This document shows positions 45,351 through 54,333 of a stretch of DNA of 64,000 nucleotides, one piece after another. The translations under genes and the position numbers were made by a program. The notes under the pieces are model-generated. The model worked only from the letters and a program-made list of their open reading frames with translations. It was not told where the DNA came from and made no database searches. Position 1 is the stretch's first letter. Each line of letters opens with the position of its first letter. Source of the DNA: Acidobacteriaceae bacterium (lineage in GTDB: Bacteria; Acidobacteriota; Terriglobia; Terriglobales; Acidobacteriaceae); NCBI GenBank assembly GCA_903642225.1, contig CAHJWI010000004.1, positions 1 to 64,000 of the forward strand. The letters run 5' to 3'.

Positions 45351-45728
45351 GAGCAAACCTCCCGGAGATCGGTCAAACTTTACACCGGATGAGTAAGGAA
45401 AATACCCCTACTAGGAATGTAGTCGATTGTCGATAGCTATGTTCACAACACTAACACGCGTTGCCGGAGCACGCCACAACTCGATTCTTGGGATTGGATG
45501 CGTCTTGGCACCCTTTCTTCACTGGATCTTGCAAGAATCTGACGAACCTCGTCCTTTGCCGGAATAATGTCGAAGTCTCCCAAAATGGGACACTTCACCA
45601 CTCAGAACCACCTGTGGTCAGTGATCGAGGCCGACACACCCCTCAGCCACACCCTTCAGCTACAAGCGTCCAGCCGTCCCGGTGAGCAGGTCCTGACCCA
45701 TCCTCGAAACGAGGAGCTCCGCCTGCCA
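45351..45728. other. Intergenic region between the priming transferase and the phosphohexomutase
   Basis: This 378-base stretch is the 5' leader of the priming transferase and the 3' flank of the phosphohexomutase, both minus strand. The segment TCCCAAAATGGGA near 45578 is a short near-palindrome. I see no gene and no confident promoter. Confidence 0.4.
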
Positions 45729-47162
45729 TCATCCTTCCAGCACAAACCGCTCCGCCGCCTTCAACAGCAGGTCCACACTGACCACCGAGCAGCTCTCGCA
45801 GTACAACCGCAGCAGCGGCTCTGTCCCTGACGCACGCAGCAGCAGCCATGTGTCAGCCGCGTCCTTCAAGTCCGCACAATTGGCGTTTTCCAGGAAGAAC
45901 TTGATTCCGTCCAGTGTCTCCACCCGGCGTACGATCATCCCCGCAAATAGGTCCCCAGCTCCGATACCCCTGAACCGCGCAAGCGCAGAAGCCTTCAGCG
46001 CCTCGTTGATCCGCATGTCGATCCGCCCATATTGGTGTTCGCCATACTCAGCCTGCAACGCCGCTACCAGTTGTCCCAGCGTCTTCTTCTCATCCGTCAT
46101 CACCTGTGCCAGCAACAGGGAGTTCAGCAAGCCATCGCGCTCAGGCAGGTGCCGGCTGATGCCCATTCCGCCCGACTCCTCGCCGCCAATCAAAACATCC
46201 TCTTGCAGCATAAGATCGCACACGTATTTAAAGCCGATCCCATGCTCATGGAGTCGCCGCCCATGCTTCGCCGCAATCCGGTCCAGCATCAACGTCGTGT
46301 TAAATGCACGGGTTACATCCCCGGGCCAACCCTTGCGCACGACCAGCCATTGCAGCAGGATGGCAAAAATCTTGTGTGCATCCACCACATTGCCATGCTC
46401 ATCCACCGCGCCGATCCGGTCAGCATCGCCGTCCGTCACCAGGCCTGCATCGCACCCCTCGGCAACCACTCGTCGTTGCGTCTCTGCGATGTGCGGCAAA
46501 ATCGGTTCCGGGTTGATGCCCGGAAACGCCGGATTAAATTCGGCCCGCATCTCTACAAACGGGATCCCTGCCTTCGTAAAGATCGCCGCAATCACACCGC
46601 TACCCGCGCCATACATCGGATCGAGCAGGAACTTGTACCCGGACGCTCGAATCGCAGCCAGATCCACGAACGCTTCTACCGCAGCCACATATGTCGGCAA
46701 AAAATCAACCTCTACGATCGCGCCTCTGGCAGGTGATTCTTGATCCACCGCGCCGGCGTCCAGGTATCCCTCAATCTTCGCGATAATCGAGGGCTTCCCC
46801 GAACCCCCATAGCTCGCCTTGTATTTCACGCCATTCCACTCGGCTGGATTGTGGCTCGATGTAATCATCACACCGCCAGCCGCCCCGCGCTCCCGCACGG
46901 CATAACTCAACGCCGGGGTCGGCGTTACACGGTCCGCCAGCGCTATCGGGATGCCCATCCCCGCCAGCACGTCCGCGACTTGCCGCGCAAACATCTGCGA
47001 CCCGAATCGCGTATCCCACCCAATGCAAACGCCCTTTGCGGCATCTTCTTCGTTCAGTACATACAGCGCAATCGCGCGCGCCGCCTCGCGCACATGCTCA
47101 AACGTAAAGTCGTCGGCGATAATCCCCCGCCATCCATCCGTCCCAAACTTCACTACACCCAT
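45729..47162 (-). CDS. Phosphoglucomutase / phosphomannomutase family enzyme
   Basis: This 477-residue alpha-D-phosphohexomutase has the active-site Ser loop GVMITSSHNPAEWNGVKYK (Ser about 102). The metal loop is VTDGDADRIGAVD, the sugar loop is IGGEESGGMGI, and the phosphate loop is LLRASGTEPLLRLY. It interconverts hexose-6- and hexose-1-phosphates. Beside the guanylyltransferase it most likely supplies mannose-1-phosphate for GDP-mannose. It follows that gene after 84 bases on the same strand. Confidence 0.94.
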   Translation of the reverse strand: MGVVKFGTDGWRGIIADDFTFEHVREAARAIALYVLNEEDAAKGVCIGWDTRFGSQMFARQVADVLAGMGIPIALADRVTPTPALSYAVRERGAAGGVMITSSHNPAEWNGVKYKASYGGSGKPSIIAKIEGYLDAGAVDQESPARGAIVEVDFLPTYVAAVEAFVDLAAIRASGYKFLLDPMYGAGSGVIAAIFTKAGIPFVEMRAEFNPAFPGINPEPILPHIAETQRRVVAEGCDAGLVTDGDADRIGAVDEHGNVVDAHKIFAILLQWLVVRKGWPGDVTRAFNTTLMLDRIAAKHGRRLHEHGIGFKYVCDLMLQEDVLIGGEESGGMGISRHLPERDGLLNSLLLAQVMTDEKKTLGQLVAALQAEYGEHQYGRIDMRINEALKASALARFRGIGAGDLFAGMIVRRVETLDGIKFFLENANCADLKDAADTWLLLRASGTEPLLRLYCESCSVVSVDLLLKAAERFVLEG

Positions 47163-47246
47163 TCAACCCCCAATGGCAGTGCTCTCGGCGTCTGCTGTCA
47201 GACACGCCCATGCCGGTGTCCTGTCCACGAACAACCGGCGAACGGC

Positions 47247-48386
47247 CTAGATCAAATCTTCTCTTCCCAAACCCACGTGCACCTGTCGAACCACCTTGCT
47301 CACGTCCTGCGATCGGTCCCGCGTCGTAATCAGCAGCGCATCGGCCGTCTCCACCACCACCAGGCTGTCGACACCCAGCAATGCCACCAGCTTGCCCGGC
47401 GCGTACACGTAATTTCCTTCCGATTCAATCGCTACCAGCCCGGTCGTCGCCCCATCCAGCACATTGTCTTCCTCGCGCTCCCCAAGGTGTTCGTGCAGCG
47501 AAGCCCACGATCCCAGGTCGCTCCAGCCAAAGTCCGCCGGCAGGCAAAAAATGCCCGACTGCGCCTCGCCTTTCGCCGACCGACGCTCCAGCACTGCGTA
47601 GTCGATCGAAATGTTTTCACACAGCGGATACTCTTCCGCAAACACCCGCTCAAACGTCCCGTCCGTTCCGGTTCCGTCCCCGTACGCGGCCGCAATCTTC
47701 TCCAGGTGGGGCACCATTTCCGGCGCATGCTCGCGAATCGCGTTCGCCAGCGTGCGTGCCGTCCACAAAAAAATTCCGCCATTCCATGCGTAGTTGCCTG
47801 CGCTCACAAACCGCTCCGCCGTATGACGGTCCGGCTTCTCGCGAAAGCGCCGCACCCGATGCACCGGAATCCCATGCATCCCCGGCACTTCCACGCCCTG
47901 CTCGATGTACCCGAAACCTGTCTCGGGACGAGTAGGCGGAACCCCCAGCACCACAATGTGGTCGCCCGCTGCAGCAAGCGCCACACCCGCCGAAATCACC
48001 TCCGCAAACCGCTTCCCATCCGCCACCACCTGGTCCGACGGAAAGATCCCGATCACCGTGTCCGGCTCCGTACCCTCCAGCAAAAACGCGGGCAACGCAC
48101 AAGCCGGGGCTGTGCTTCGCGCCGCCGGCTCTTTCAAAATGTTCGCCGCTGGCACAGTCGGCAGCTGCTCCGCAATCATCGTGTCCAGCCAGTGGTTTGT
48201 CAGCACCCACACATCCGCAGCATCCGCAATCGGCATCAGGCGAGCCAGTGTCTGCTGAATCATGGTTGTGCCCCCGTGCAGTGCCAACACCTGCTTGGCC
48301 TTGGCTCGCCGGCTCCGGGGCCAGAATCGGGTGCCGCTGCCGCCCGCCAGAATCACCGGCGCAAATCGAGTAGTGTCGTTTGCCAT
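47247..48386 (-). CDS. manC: Mannose-1-phosphate guanylyltransferase
   Basis: This 379-residue nucleotidyltransferase makes GDP-mannose. The signature is PVILAGGSGTRFWPRSRRAKAKQVL. FPSDQVV follows in the middle, then RFREKPDRHTAERFVSAGNYAWNGGIFLW and WSDLGSWASLHEHL. The length indicates the short form without a phosphomannose isomerase domain. ATG 48386 is preferred to the GTG two codons upstream. It forms a GDP-mannose pair with the phosphohexomutase. A long open frame on the opposite strand is a shadow. Confidence 0.94.
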   Translation of the reverse strand: MANDTTRFAPVILAGGSGTRFWPRSRRAKAKQVLALHGGTTMIQQTLARLMPIADAADVWVLTNHWLDTMIAEQLPTVPAANILKEPAARSTAPACALPAFLLEGTEPDTVIGIFPSDQVVADGKRFAEVISAGVALAAAGDHIVVLGVPPTRPETGFGYIEQGVEVPGMHGIPVHRVRRFREKPDRHTAERFVSAGNYAWNGGIFLWTARTLANAIREHAPEMVPHLEKIAAAYGDGTGTDGTFERVFAEEYPLCENISIDYAVLERRSAKGEAQSGIFCLPADFGWSDLGSWASLHEHLGEREEDNVLDGATTGLVAIESEGNYVYAPGKLVALLGVDSLVVVETADALLITTRDRSQDVSKVVRQVHVGLGREDLI

Positions 48387-48588
48387 ACCCACATCATGCC
48401 ACGCGAGCAGGACTGTGGCTCAGACCGCATCTGAAAACACGGAAAGAAGCAACGCCGAATACCTCTTCACAGCAACTCTGCACGGACTGTGACCGCTTGC
48501 CGGGGCCAAGAGCATCCGCACGTGTGCGTAGCGCTTTCACGATTTTCCTAAAAAATCCCTTCAGGAAAGAGATACCCTATCTACACCT

Positions 48589-49671
48589 ATGACAGCAGAA
48601 TCGAAGCGGGCCATTCCTTCCTTGGATGGGTTACGAGCTTTGTCTGTGTTGGCAGTAATTCTGGGCCACACACGCTCCCAACTCCTCGACCGAATCCCCT
48701 TCAATGCCGCTTTCCGCAACGGGCATCAAGGCGTCTCCTGCTTCTTCATCATCAGCGGCTTTCTCATCACTCATCTGCTTCTCAAAGAGTTGAACCGCGA
48801 CCATTCCATCAACCTCAAGGTCTTCTATCTTCGAAGAACTTTTCGCATCTTCCCTCCCTTCTACGTCTTCCTGCTTGTAGTGGGAATCTTGGGCCTCCTT
48901 CACGTGCTGCCCATCACCCTTCCAGCCTTCCTGGCTGCCGCAACCTACACCTGGAACTACGCACCCATCGCCGAACTATGGCCTCTCGGACACAGCTGGT
49001 CGCTCTCGCTTGAAGAGCAGTTCTATCTCTTCTGGCCCCTCTGCATGGTCGCCTTCAGCAAGCGTGTCAATATCCGCATCGCTCTCGGCGTCATCACTCT
49101 GTCCCCGGTTATCCGGGTTGTGTCTTACTTCGCCTTTCCCGGCTTTCGTACCCACATCGACATGATGCTGCACACGCACCTGGACACCATCATGACCGGC
49201 TGTCTCCTCTCCCTGCTGATTGACAAGAAGCTCACAGACCGCCTCCTTGGGTGGGCCATGTCGCCGTTCGCAGCGGGTTTGTCCATACTGTTTCTCCTAA
49301 CGTTCGATACGTGGGCAACGCTCCGGTGGAAAGGCCTGTACCTGCTTACCGTCGGCATCTCGCTTGAGAACGTCGCGTTCACAGCCATCCTGCTCTTTGC
49401 TGTCTTTCAGCATGAAAGCGTCTTGGGCCGCGTCCTCAACTTCGCTGTCCTCAAACACCTGGGCCGCATCTCGTACAGCCTCTACCTGTGGCAGCAGCTC
49501 TTCACCGGCCCGTACACCTTCCACTTTCCCTTCAACCTGGTCCTCATTCTGGGTTGTGCGGAACTCTCCTACTACCTCGTCGAGCTCCCCAGCTTCCGTC
49601 TTCGGGATCAAGCTCAGCGCGCTCTGGGCTGGACCGCCCAGGGCCGCCCTGGGCGCGTCGAGCCCATCTGA
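48589..49671 (+). CDS. Acyltransferase 3 family membrane protein
   Basis: This 360-residue multi-span protein has the AT3 signature IPSLDGLRALSVLAVILGHTR with the conserved His. The second His/Arg motif is HQGVSCFFIISGFLITHLLL. The SLSLEEQFYLFWPL block follows with about ten membrane segments. Members O-acylate sugars, often with acetyl groups, on envelope polysaccharides. Its place beside the GDP-mannose genes suggests repeat-unit decoration. An AGGAAAGAG ribosome region lies about 15 bases upstream of the ATG. Confidence 0.92.
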   Translation: MTAESKRAIPSLDGLRALSVLAVILGHTRSQLLDRIPFNAAFRNGHQGVSCFFIISGFLITHLLLKELNRDHSINLKVFYLRRTFRIFPPFYVFLLVVGILGLLHVLPITLPAFLAAATYTWNYAPIAELWPLGHSWSLSLEEQFYLFWPLCMVAFSKRVNIRIALGVITLSPVIRVVSYFAFPGFRTHIDMMLHTHLDTIMTGCLLSLLIDKKLTDRLLGWAMSPFAAGLSILFLLTFDTWATLRWKGLYLLTVGISLENVAFTAILLFAVFQHESVLGRVLNFAVLKHLGRISYSLYLWQQLFTGPYTFHFPFNLVLILGCAELSYYLVELPSFRLRDQAQRALGWTAQGRPGRVEPI

Positions 49672-49955
49672 AAGTTCGCATCAAGCCAACGCTTAAGAAG
49701 CGTGGAGGCGCGACATGCGGGGTGAAGGTAATCGCTGCAAAGCATCGCGCACTAGACGCGTAGTGGCAGGTTCGGTCCTGCGCTGTTACAAGCAGCGGTA
49801 TCCCTCACGCTTGCAGAGTCCTCCTGCGGGATGCCTTTGGCACTTGTTTGCAGCGCAATGCCCGTATCGAAGCACGAGCTAAAAACAAAGCCGCACAGCA
49901 TGCCCATCAAATGGCGCCCGCCTTGGAAGGCCTCATGCTGCCTTCTAACGCTCGT

Positions 49956-51083
49956 CTAGCTAACCACCTCGACCAGCGCAGCCTTCTGTTTTCCATCTTT
50001 ACTTTCGGTCATAAACGGTCGTTCAAACATCCGGAAAAAAGCGAATGCAAACCCAATAATGCAGGCCGTCCCTACCGACGACATAAACAGAAAGGTAGTC
50101 AGCCTGGACCATCCGGCGGGGTGCGCAATCAGCTGCCACAGCACCTGCTGAAGCGGAAAATGCACCAAGTAAAAGCTGTACGAAAACGCTCCCAGCCAGG
50201 CGAGCGGCTTCACGGAAAGCCCTCGTGACAACGCCGATTCGGGCCTCAGCGTCGCAAAGGTCAGGCAGGCCGCCGTCAACAGCCCAATCAGCGTGTCGCT
50301 CAGCAGCTTCTGTGATCCCATCTGGTGGTGCAGCACAAAGGCCGCCAGCAGCAGGCACGGTACAAGCGCATAGCAGACCGTGACCACGCGCTTCACCTCG
50401 TGCGGCTGTACGGTGAACGCGTAATGCGCAGCACACATGCCGAAGCCGAACATCACAATGTAGTGGCTGAAGGTGCTGTGAAAGCCAATGCGGTTGAAGA
50501 ACAGCGACGTTCCAAAACCCAGCACTGTCGTCAGCACCAGCATCGCAGCTAGGCCATAGCGCTTGTAAGTCCAGATGAAGAATGGAAAGAAAAGGTAGAT
50601 CTGAAACTCGACTGCAATCGACCAGAAGGGACCCGTGATCTGGTACGGGTTGAAGCTGAAGTTCTGAAGCAGAAACACGTGCGACAGAATGCCACCAAGG
50701 GTCAGCGGGTACGATCCATCGTAGATCGTCCCTGCGTGCGGCCGGATAAACAGGTAGTCAAGCAGCAGGGCAAACCCCAGGGCGACATAGTAGGGCGGCA
50801 GAATGCGGCGGCATCTCCGCCAGAAAAAACGCCGCGGTTCGACCGATTTGCCGTAACGAACAATAGGCAGCATCAGGCAAAAACCGGAGATCACGATGAA
50901 CGCAGTCACAGCCACCTTGCCGAAAGCAAGCCATCCGGTCAACGCGGCGGTCAGGCCGGTAGGCTTCAACCCCGGGTACGTCGTGTAGGGCCAACTCTGC
51001 AGCCAGGCATGATGAAAGACCACCAGCAGGGCAGCGGCAGCTCTAAAACCATCCAAAAACTGAAGATGCCTGGTTTCTTTCAT
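49956..51083 (-). CDS. Acyltransferase 3 family membrane protein
   Basis: This 375-residue AT3 protein converges on the previous one. It shows FLDGFRAAAALLVVFHHAWLQSWPY with the family His, FGKVAVTAFIVISGFCLMLP, and GPFWSIAVEFQIYLFFPFFIW. It is a more divergent member with a shorter C-terminal tail, so the two probably modify different positions or sugars. The 284 bases between the two stops hold only a small GCAGG/CCTGC stem near 49767-49782. Confidence 0.9.
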   Translation of the reverse strand: MKETRHLQFLDGFRAAAALLVVFHHAWLQSWPYTTYPGLKPTGLTAALTGWLAFGKVAVTAFIVISGFCLMLPIVRYGKSVEPRRFFWRRCRRILPPYYVALGFALLLDYLFIRPHAGTIYDGSYPLTLGGILSHVFLLQNFSFNPYQITGPFWSIAVEFQIYLFFPFFIWTYKRYGLAAMLVLTTVLGFGTSLFFNRIGFHSTFSHYIVMFGFGMCAAHYAFTVQPHEVKRVVTVCYALVPCLLLAAFVLHHQMGSQKLLSDTLIGLLTAACLTFATLRPESALSRGLSVKPLAWLGAFSYSFYLVHFPLQQVLWQLIAHPAGWSRLTTFLFMSSVGTACIIGFAFAFFRMFERPFMTESKDGKQKAALVEVVS

Positions 51084-51677
51084 AGGGCGATTCTAGTCAT
51101 CAGACCGGGTTTCACCAAAGTAGAGGCCGCGTTGGGGTTCAGCACCCGTCATAAAGGCAAGGCCACAACAAGGCAGGGCCACAACAACGGCGGTGAATGC
51201 GAAGCTCGTCCTCAATACAGAGCGTTCCACGCCCGCAGGCGTCCGTTTGAGCCCGATACGAGTTCGGCAAAGGGGTCCACAACGGTGCAGCAATATGGCG
51301 GAAATGACGGACACAGCCACTTTGCCGAGCTGCGGTAGCGGTTCCGCAGACGCTATGCTCAGTGCCGCGCCGAAAGCCCATACAGGTCCATAGATGCTGC
51401 CGTGGCGGTGTACCCCGCCGGTGACGGACTGTGGTACCCCGTGGTCAGGCGTGCGGCGTCCAGACTAGGCGTTCTTTCCTTCGGCACGCATGACCGTCCC
51501 AGCCTTGCACTCGCGTCGGCTAGACTCTCCACAGGCATGTAGCCGTCTGGGCAGCGCGGTCTTCTGTATGACACCGTCGCCATGCCCCCTCTCACGAAAG
51601 CAGGTTTAATTTATGGCACACGTTTCGGCGCTACCTGTCAGGCAGGGTAAGACAACGAGCTCTGACGGGAAGTCTGC
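51084..51677. other. Intergenic region before the GT2 gene
   Basis: This 594-base region separates divergent genes. A short minus-strand frame near 51093-51320 has one hydrophobic stretch (TSFAFTAVVVALPCCGLAF), but I cannot support it as a gene. An AT-rich segment TTTAATTTATGG near 51605 could be a -10 region for the GT2 gene. Nothing else is recognised. Confidence 0.4.
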
Positions 51678-52670
51678 GTGATCCGCAACCTGTGCATCGT
51701 GGTTCCTGTCTACGACGATTGGGCCTCCTTCGAAACCCTCGTGCAGCACCTGGATGCCGTTGCTGCTGGGTGGCCCTTTCAGGTCTTCGTCTCTGCCGTC
51801 GATGACGGCTCCAGCGAAACACTCGGGCCCGCAGCCCGTGCTGCGATCTCGCAGGCAAGCCACCTCGCCGGTGTGGAGGTGGTCCACCTGGCCCTTAACC
51901 TAGGCCACCAACGGGCCATCGCCGTCGGTCTTTGCGCCGCCGTCAAAAATTACGATCCCGATGCCGTCGTAGTGATGGACAGCGACGGTGAAGACCCGCC
52001 GGAATCCATCGGAGCCCTGCTCGCAGCCGTCGGCGACCAGGCTGAGTTCTGTGCCGTGGCAAAGCGTCGCAAGCGCACCGAGAAGCTGACCTTCAAGGCC
52101 GGCTACATCGTTTACAAATTCATCTTCCGCCTGGTCACCGGCAAAGAGATCAACTTCGGCAACTTTTCACTCATCTCTCGCAGGTATGTTCGCCGGCTCG
52201 TTATGCTGCCAGACCTGTGGAACAATCTTGCTGCCGCTTTGCTGCGTTCGCGCACCAAAATTAAACGGGTGCCGGTAGATAGAGGCCATCGTTATACCGG
52301 TACTTCAAAGATGAACTTCATCTCATTGATAGTGCACGGCTTCAGCGGCATCTCCGTCTACGCAGAAACCATCTTTGTCCGCCTCCTTCTGCTCACCGCA
52401 TGCCTCGCCACCCTCACCGTCCTGGCTCTGGTGGCGCTTGCCGTACTGCGCATCTACCTGCCGTCCCACGCCACACCTGGCTGGGCCACCACCGTCGGCT
52501 TCGGCCTGATCATTCTTGTTGTGCAGGCGCTGTTCACCGCCATTACGTCTATCCTGATGCAGTTGAACGGCCGCGTACAGCGCCTTGTTCTACCTATCGA
52601 AGACTTCCCGATGTACATCGAGAGCCGCAGCTTGCTCGCCGGCCACATGCCGCAGCGCGACAGTTTGTAG
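51678..52670 (+). CDS. GT2 glycosyltransferase with C-terminal membrane helices (DPM1/GtrB-like)
   Basis: This 330-residue protein has a GT-A domain at residues about 1-215 (CIVVPVYDDWASFETLVQHL, then VSAVDDGSS and the metal motif VVMDSDGEDPP). Two transmembrane helices follow near 235-260 and 275-300. This layout is typical of enzymes that make polyprenyl-phosphate-linked sugars for GT-C transferases, such as the one at 37683. GTG 51678 has GGGAAG about 6 bases upstream. It converges on xylB with 25 bases between stops. Confidence 0.9.
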   Translation: MIRNLCIVVPVYDDWASFETLVQHLDAVAAGWPFQVFVSAVDDGSSETLGPAARAAISQASHLAGVEVVHLALNLGHQRAIAVGLCAAVKNYDPDAVVVMDSDGEDPPESIGALLAAVGDQAEFCAVAKRRKRTEKLTFKAGYIVYKFIFRLVTGKEINFGNFSLISRRYVRRLVMLPDLWNNLAAALLRSRTKIKRVPVDRGHRYTGTSKMNFISLIVHGFSGISVYAETIFVRLLLLTACLATLTVLALVALAVLRIYLPSHATPGWATTVGFGLIILVVQALFTAITSILMQLNGRVQRLVLPIEDFPMYIESRSLLAGHMPQRDSL

Positions 52671-52695
52671 CAGAGTCGAAACGTTGCTATGCCGG

Positions 52696-54213
52696 TCATA
52701 AGCCGGCAGCGGGGTACTGCGCGGAGAGGGCTTGCCGGTAGGCCTGCTGTGCGCTGTTGTATGCGGCTCGCAGTTCGAGATTCGGAAGCGCTCCCTTGCT
52801 GGGCTCTGTGCGGACCAGCAACGTCGCTAGATCTGCGAAGGTTGCGGTATTGTCGGTGGCGTGGATGGCCTGCATGGCTGCGCCCAGGCATCCTGCTTCT
52901 TCCTCTGTCGGCACGTCGATGCGAGCGCCGGTCGCATCCGCAATCAGTTGGCGCCACGCAGCGGAACGGCTGCCCCCGCCGATCAGCACGATCCGGTCCG
53001 CAGGCTTGCCTTCCAGGATCAGATCTAAGCCATTCAGAATGCCGAAGGTCACACCCTCCACGACGGACCGGATGAGATGTGATGCCGTGTAGTTGCTGGC
53101 CGAGATACCAAGGAGCGTGCCACGTGCGGTCGGCAGATCGGGTGTGCGCTCGCCGTTTAAGAAGGGCACAAAGATCAGGCCATCCGCTCCCGGTGGCGTC
53201 TGCGCCAGCGCCGCTTCGAGATCGGCCACGGTCTTGCCCAGCAGATCGAGAGTCTGAGTGACGACGTTGGTTGCGTTCATGGTGCAGACCAGAGGCAGCC
53301 AACCGCCGCTTGATGAGCAGAACGGTGCAACGTTGCCGGTGAAATCGAGCACCGGCGCGGAGCGGAACGAGTAGACGGTGCTGGATGTGCCGAGCGAGAT
53401 GGTGACGGTACCTTCGGTCACATTACCCGTGCCGATGGCGCCCATCATGTTGTCTCCGCCGCCAGTCGAGACCTGGCAGGTAGCTGGCAGATTGAGTGCT
53501 GCCGCGACGTCCGGCAGCAGCGTGCCGATGGTCTGGTCGGCCGTGCTCAACGGCGGCAGTGCGCGAAACAGGTGTCCGCTGCCGTCGTCGATGCTGTCCA
53601 GGATCTCCCGGATCCAGATGCGGCTGCGATTGTCGAAGAAGCCGGTGCCGGAGCTGTCGCCGAACTCTGCACGAAGCTGGCCTGTGAGCCGGAAGTTCAA
53701 ATACTCATGCGGCAGCAGGATGTGGCGGATGAGCGCGAAGTTCTCCGGCTCCTTCTCTTTGAGCCAAAGCAGCTTGCTGACGGTATAGCCGGTGAGCGGC
53801 ACGATACCGAACCGCTCGAACCACGCACCCTTGCCGCCGAACCTGTCAATGAGCTGCTGGTTTTGTGGTGCAGTTTCGGTGTCGTTCCAAAGCTTGGCAG
53901 GGCGAATGACCCGCCTGGATTCATTCAACACCACGAGGCCGTGCTGCTGGCCACTTATACCCAGCGCAACCACATGCGAAGGAGGGACGCCTGCCAGTGC
54001 ACCCTGGACAGCTGTGTGCATCGCGTCCACCCACCACTGTGGCTGCTGCTCACGCGCGCCGTTTTGCTTCTCGATCAGCTCATGCCTGGCATATCCGCGA
54101 CCGAGCGCCGTACCGTCACCGCGAAGCAGCAATGCCTTGGTGCCTTGCGTACCGCAGTCGATGCCGAGATATAGCTTGTTTCTGAAGGTGTGGCTCGCGC
54201 TGATATCTTCCAT
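52696..54213 (-). CDS. xylB: Xylulokinase XylB
   Basis: This 505-residue FGGY-family sugar kinase makes D-xylulose-5-phosphate. The N-terminal domain has YLGIDCGTQGTKALLLRGDG and GISGQQHGLVVL with the xylulokinase-type QQHG. The catalytic Asp region is GDNMMGAIGTGNV. The C-terminal domain has IVLIGGGSRSAAWRQLIAD and EEEAGCLGAAMQA. ATG 54213 is used because the longer upstream frame is not conserved-looking. It lies 120 bases after xylA on the same strand and completes the xylose-entry pathway. Confidence 0.95.
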   Translation of the reverse strand: MEDISASHTFRNKLYLGIDCGTQGTKALLLRGDGTALGRGYARHELIEKQNGAREQQPQWWVDAMHTAVQGALAGVPPSHVVALGISGQQHGLVVLNESRRVIRPAKLWNDTETAPQNQQLIDRFGGKGAWFERFGIVPLTGYTVSKLLWLKEKEPENFALIRHILLPHEYLNFRLTGQLRAEFGDSSGTGFFDNRSRIWIREILDSIDDGSGHLFRALPPLSTADQTIGTLLPDVAAALNLPATCQVSTGGGDNMMGAIGTGNVTEGTVTISLGTSSTVYSFRSAPVLDFTGNVAPFCSSSGGWLPLVCTMNATNVVTQTLDLLGKTVADLEAALAQTPPGADGLIFVPFLNGERTPDLPTARGTLLGISASNYTASHLIRSVVEGVTFGILNGLDLILEGKPADRIVLIGGGSRSAAWRQLIADATGARIDVPTEEEAGCLGAAMQAIHATDNTATFADLATLLVRTEPSKGALPNLELRAAYNSAQQAYRQALSAQYPAAGL

Positions 54214-54333
54214 GATCCGGAGAATATTTGCAGCACGGATCGCTTGCAAACTTGAGGGAGATTCACTGACCGAAAACAGAACCCGGCGCAAACGGGTGAG
54301 CCGGGCTCGTGCTCTGGAGGAACCCGCCGAAAG

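Noticed and set aside
46740..48434. 564-codon open frame on the plus strand
   Set aside because: It lies antisense to the phosphohexomutase and guanylyltransferase genes, is rich in His/Arg/Pro/Gln without motifs, and is a typical high-GC shadow.
52680..52712. Terminator between the GT2 and xylB ends
   Set aside because: TGCCGG/CCGGCA can pair across the xylB stop, but the stem is only 6 bp, has no T-run and overlaps coding sequence.
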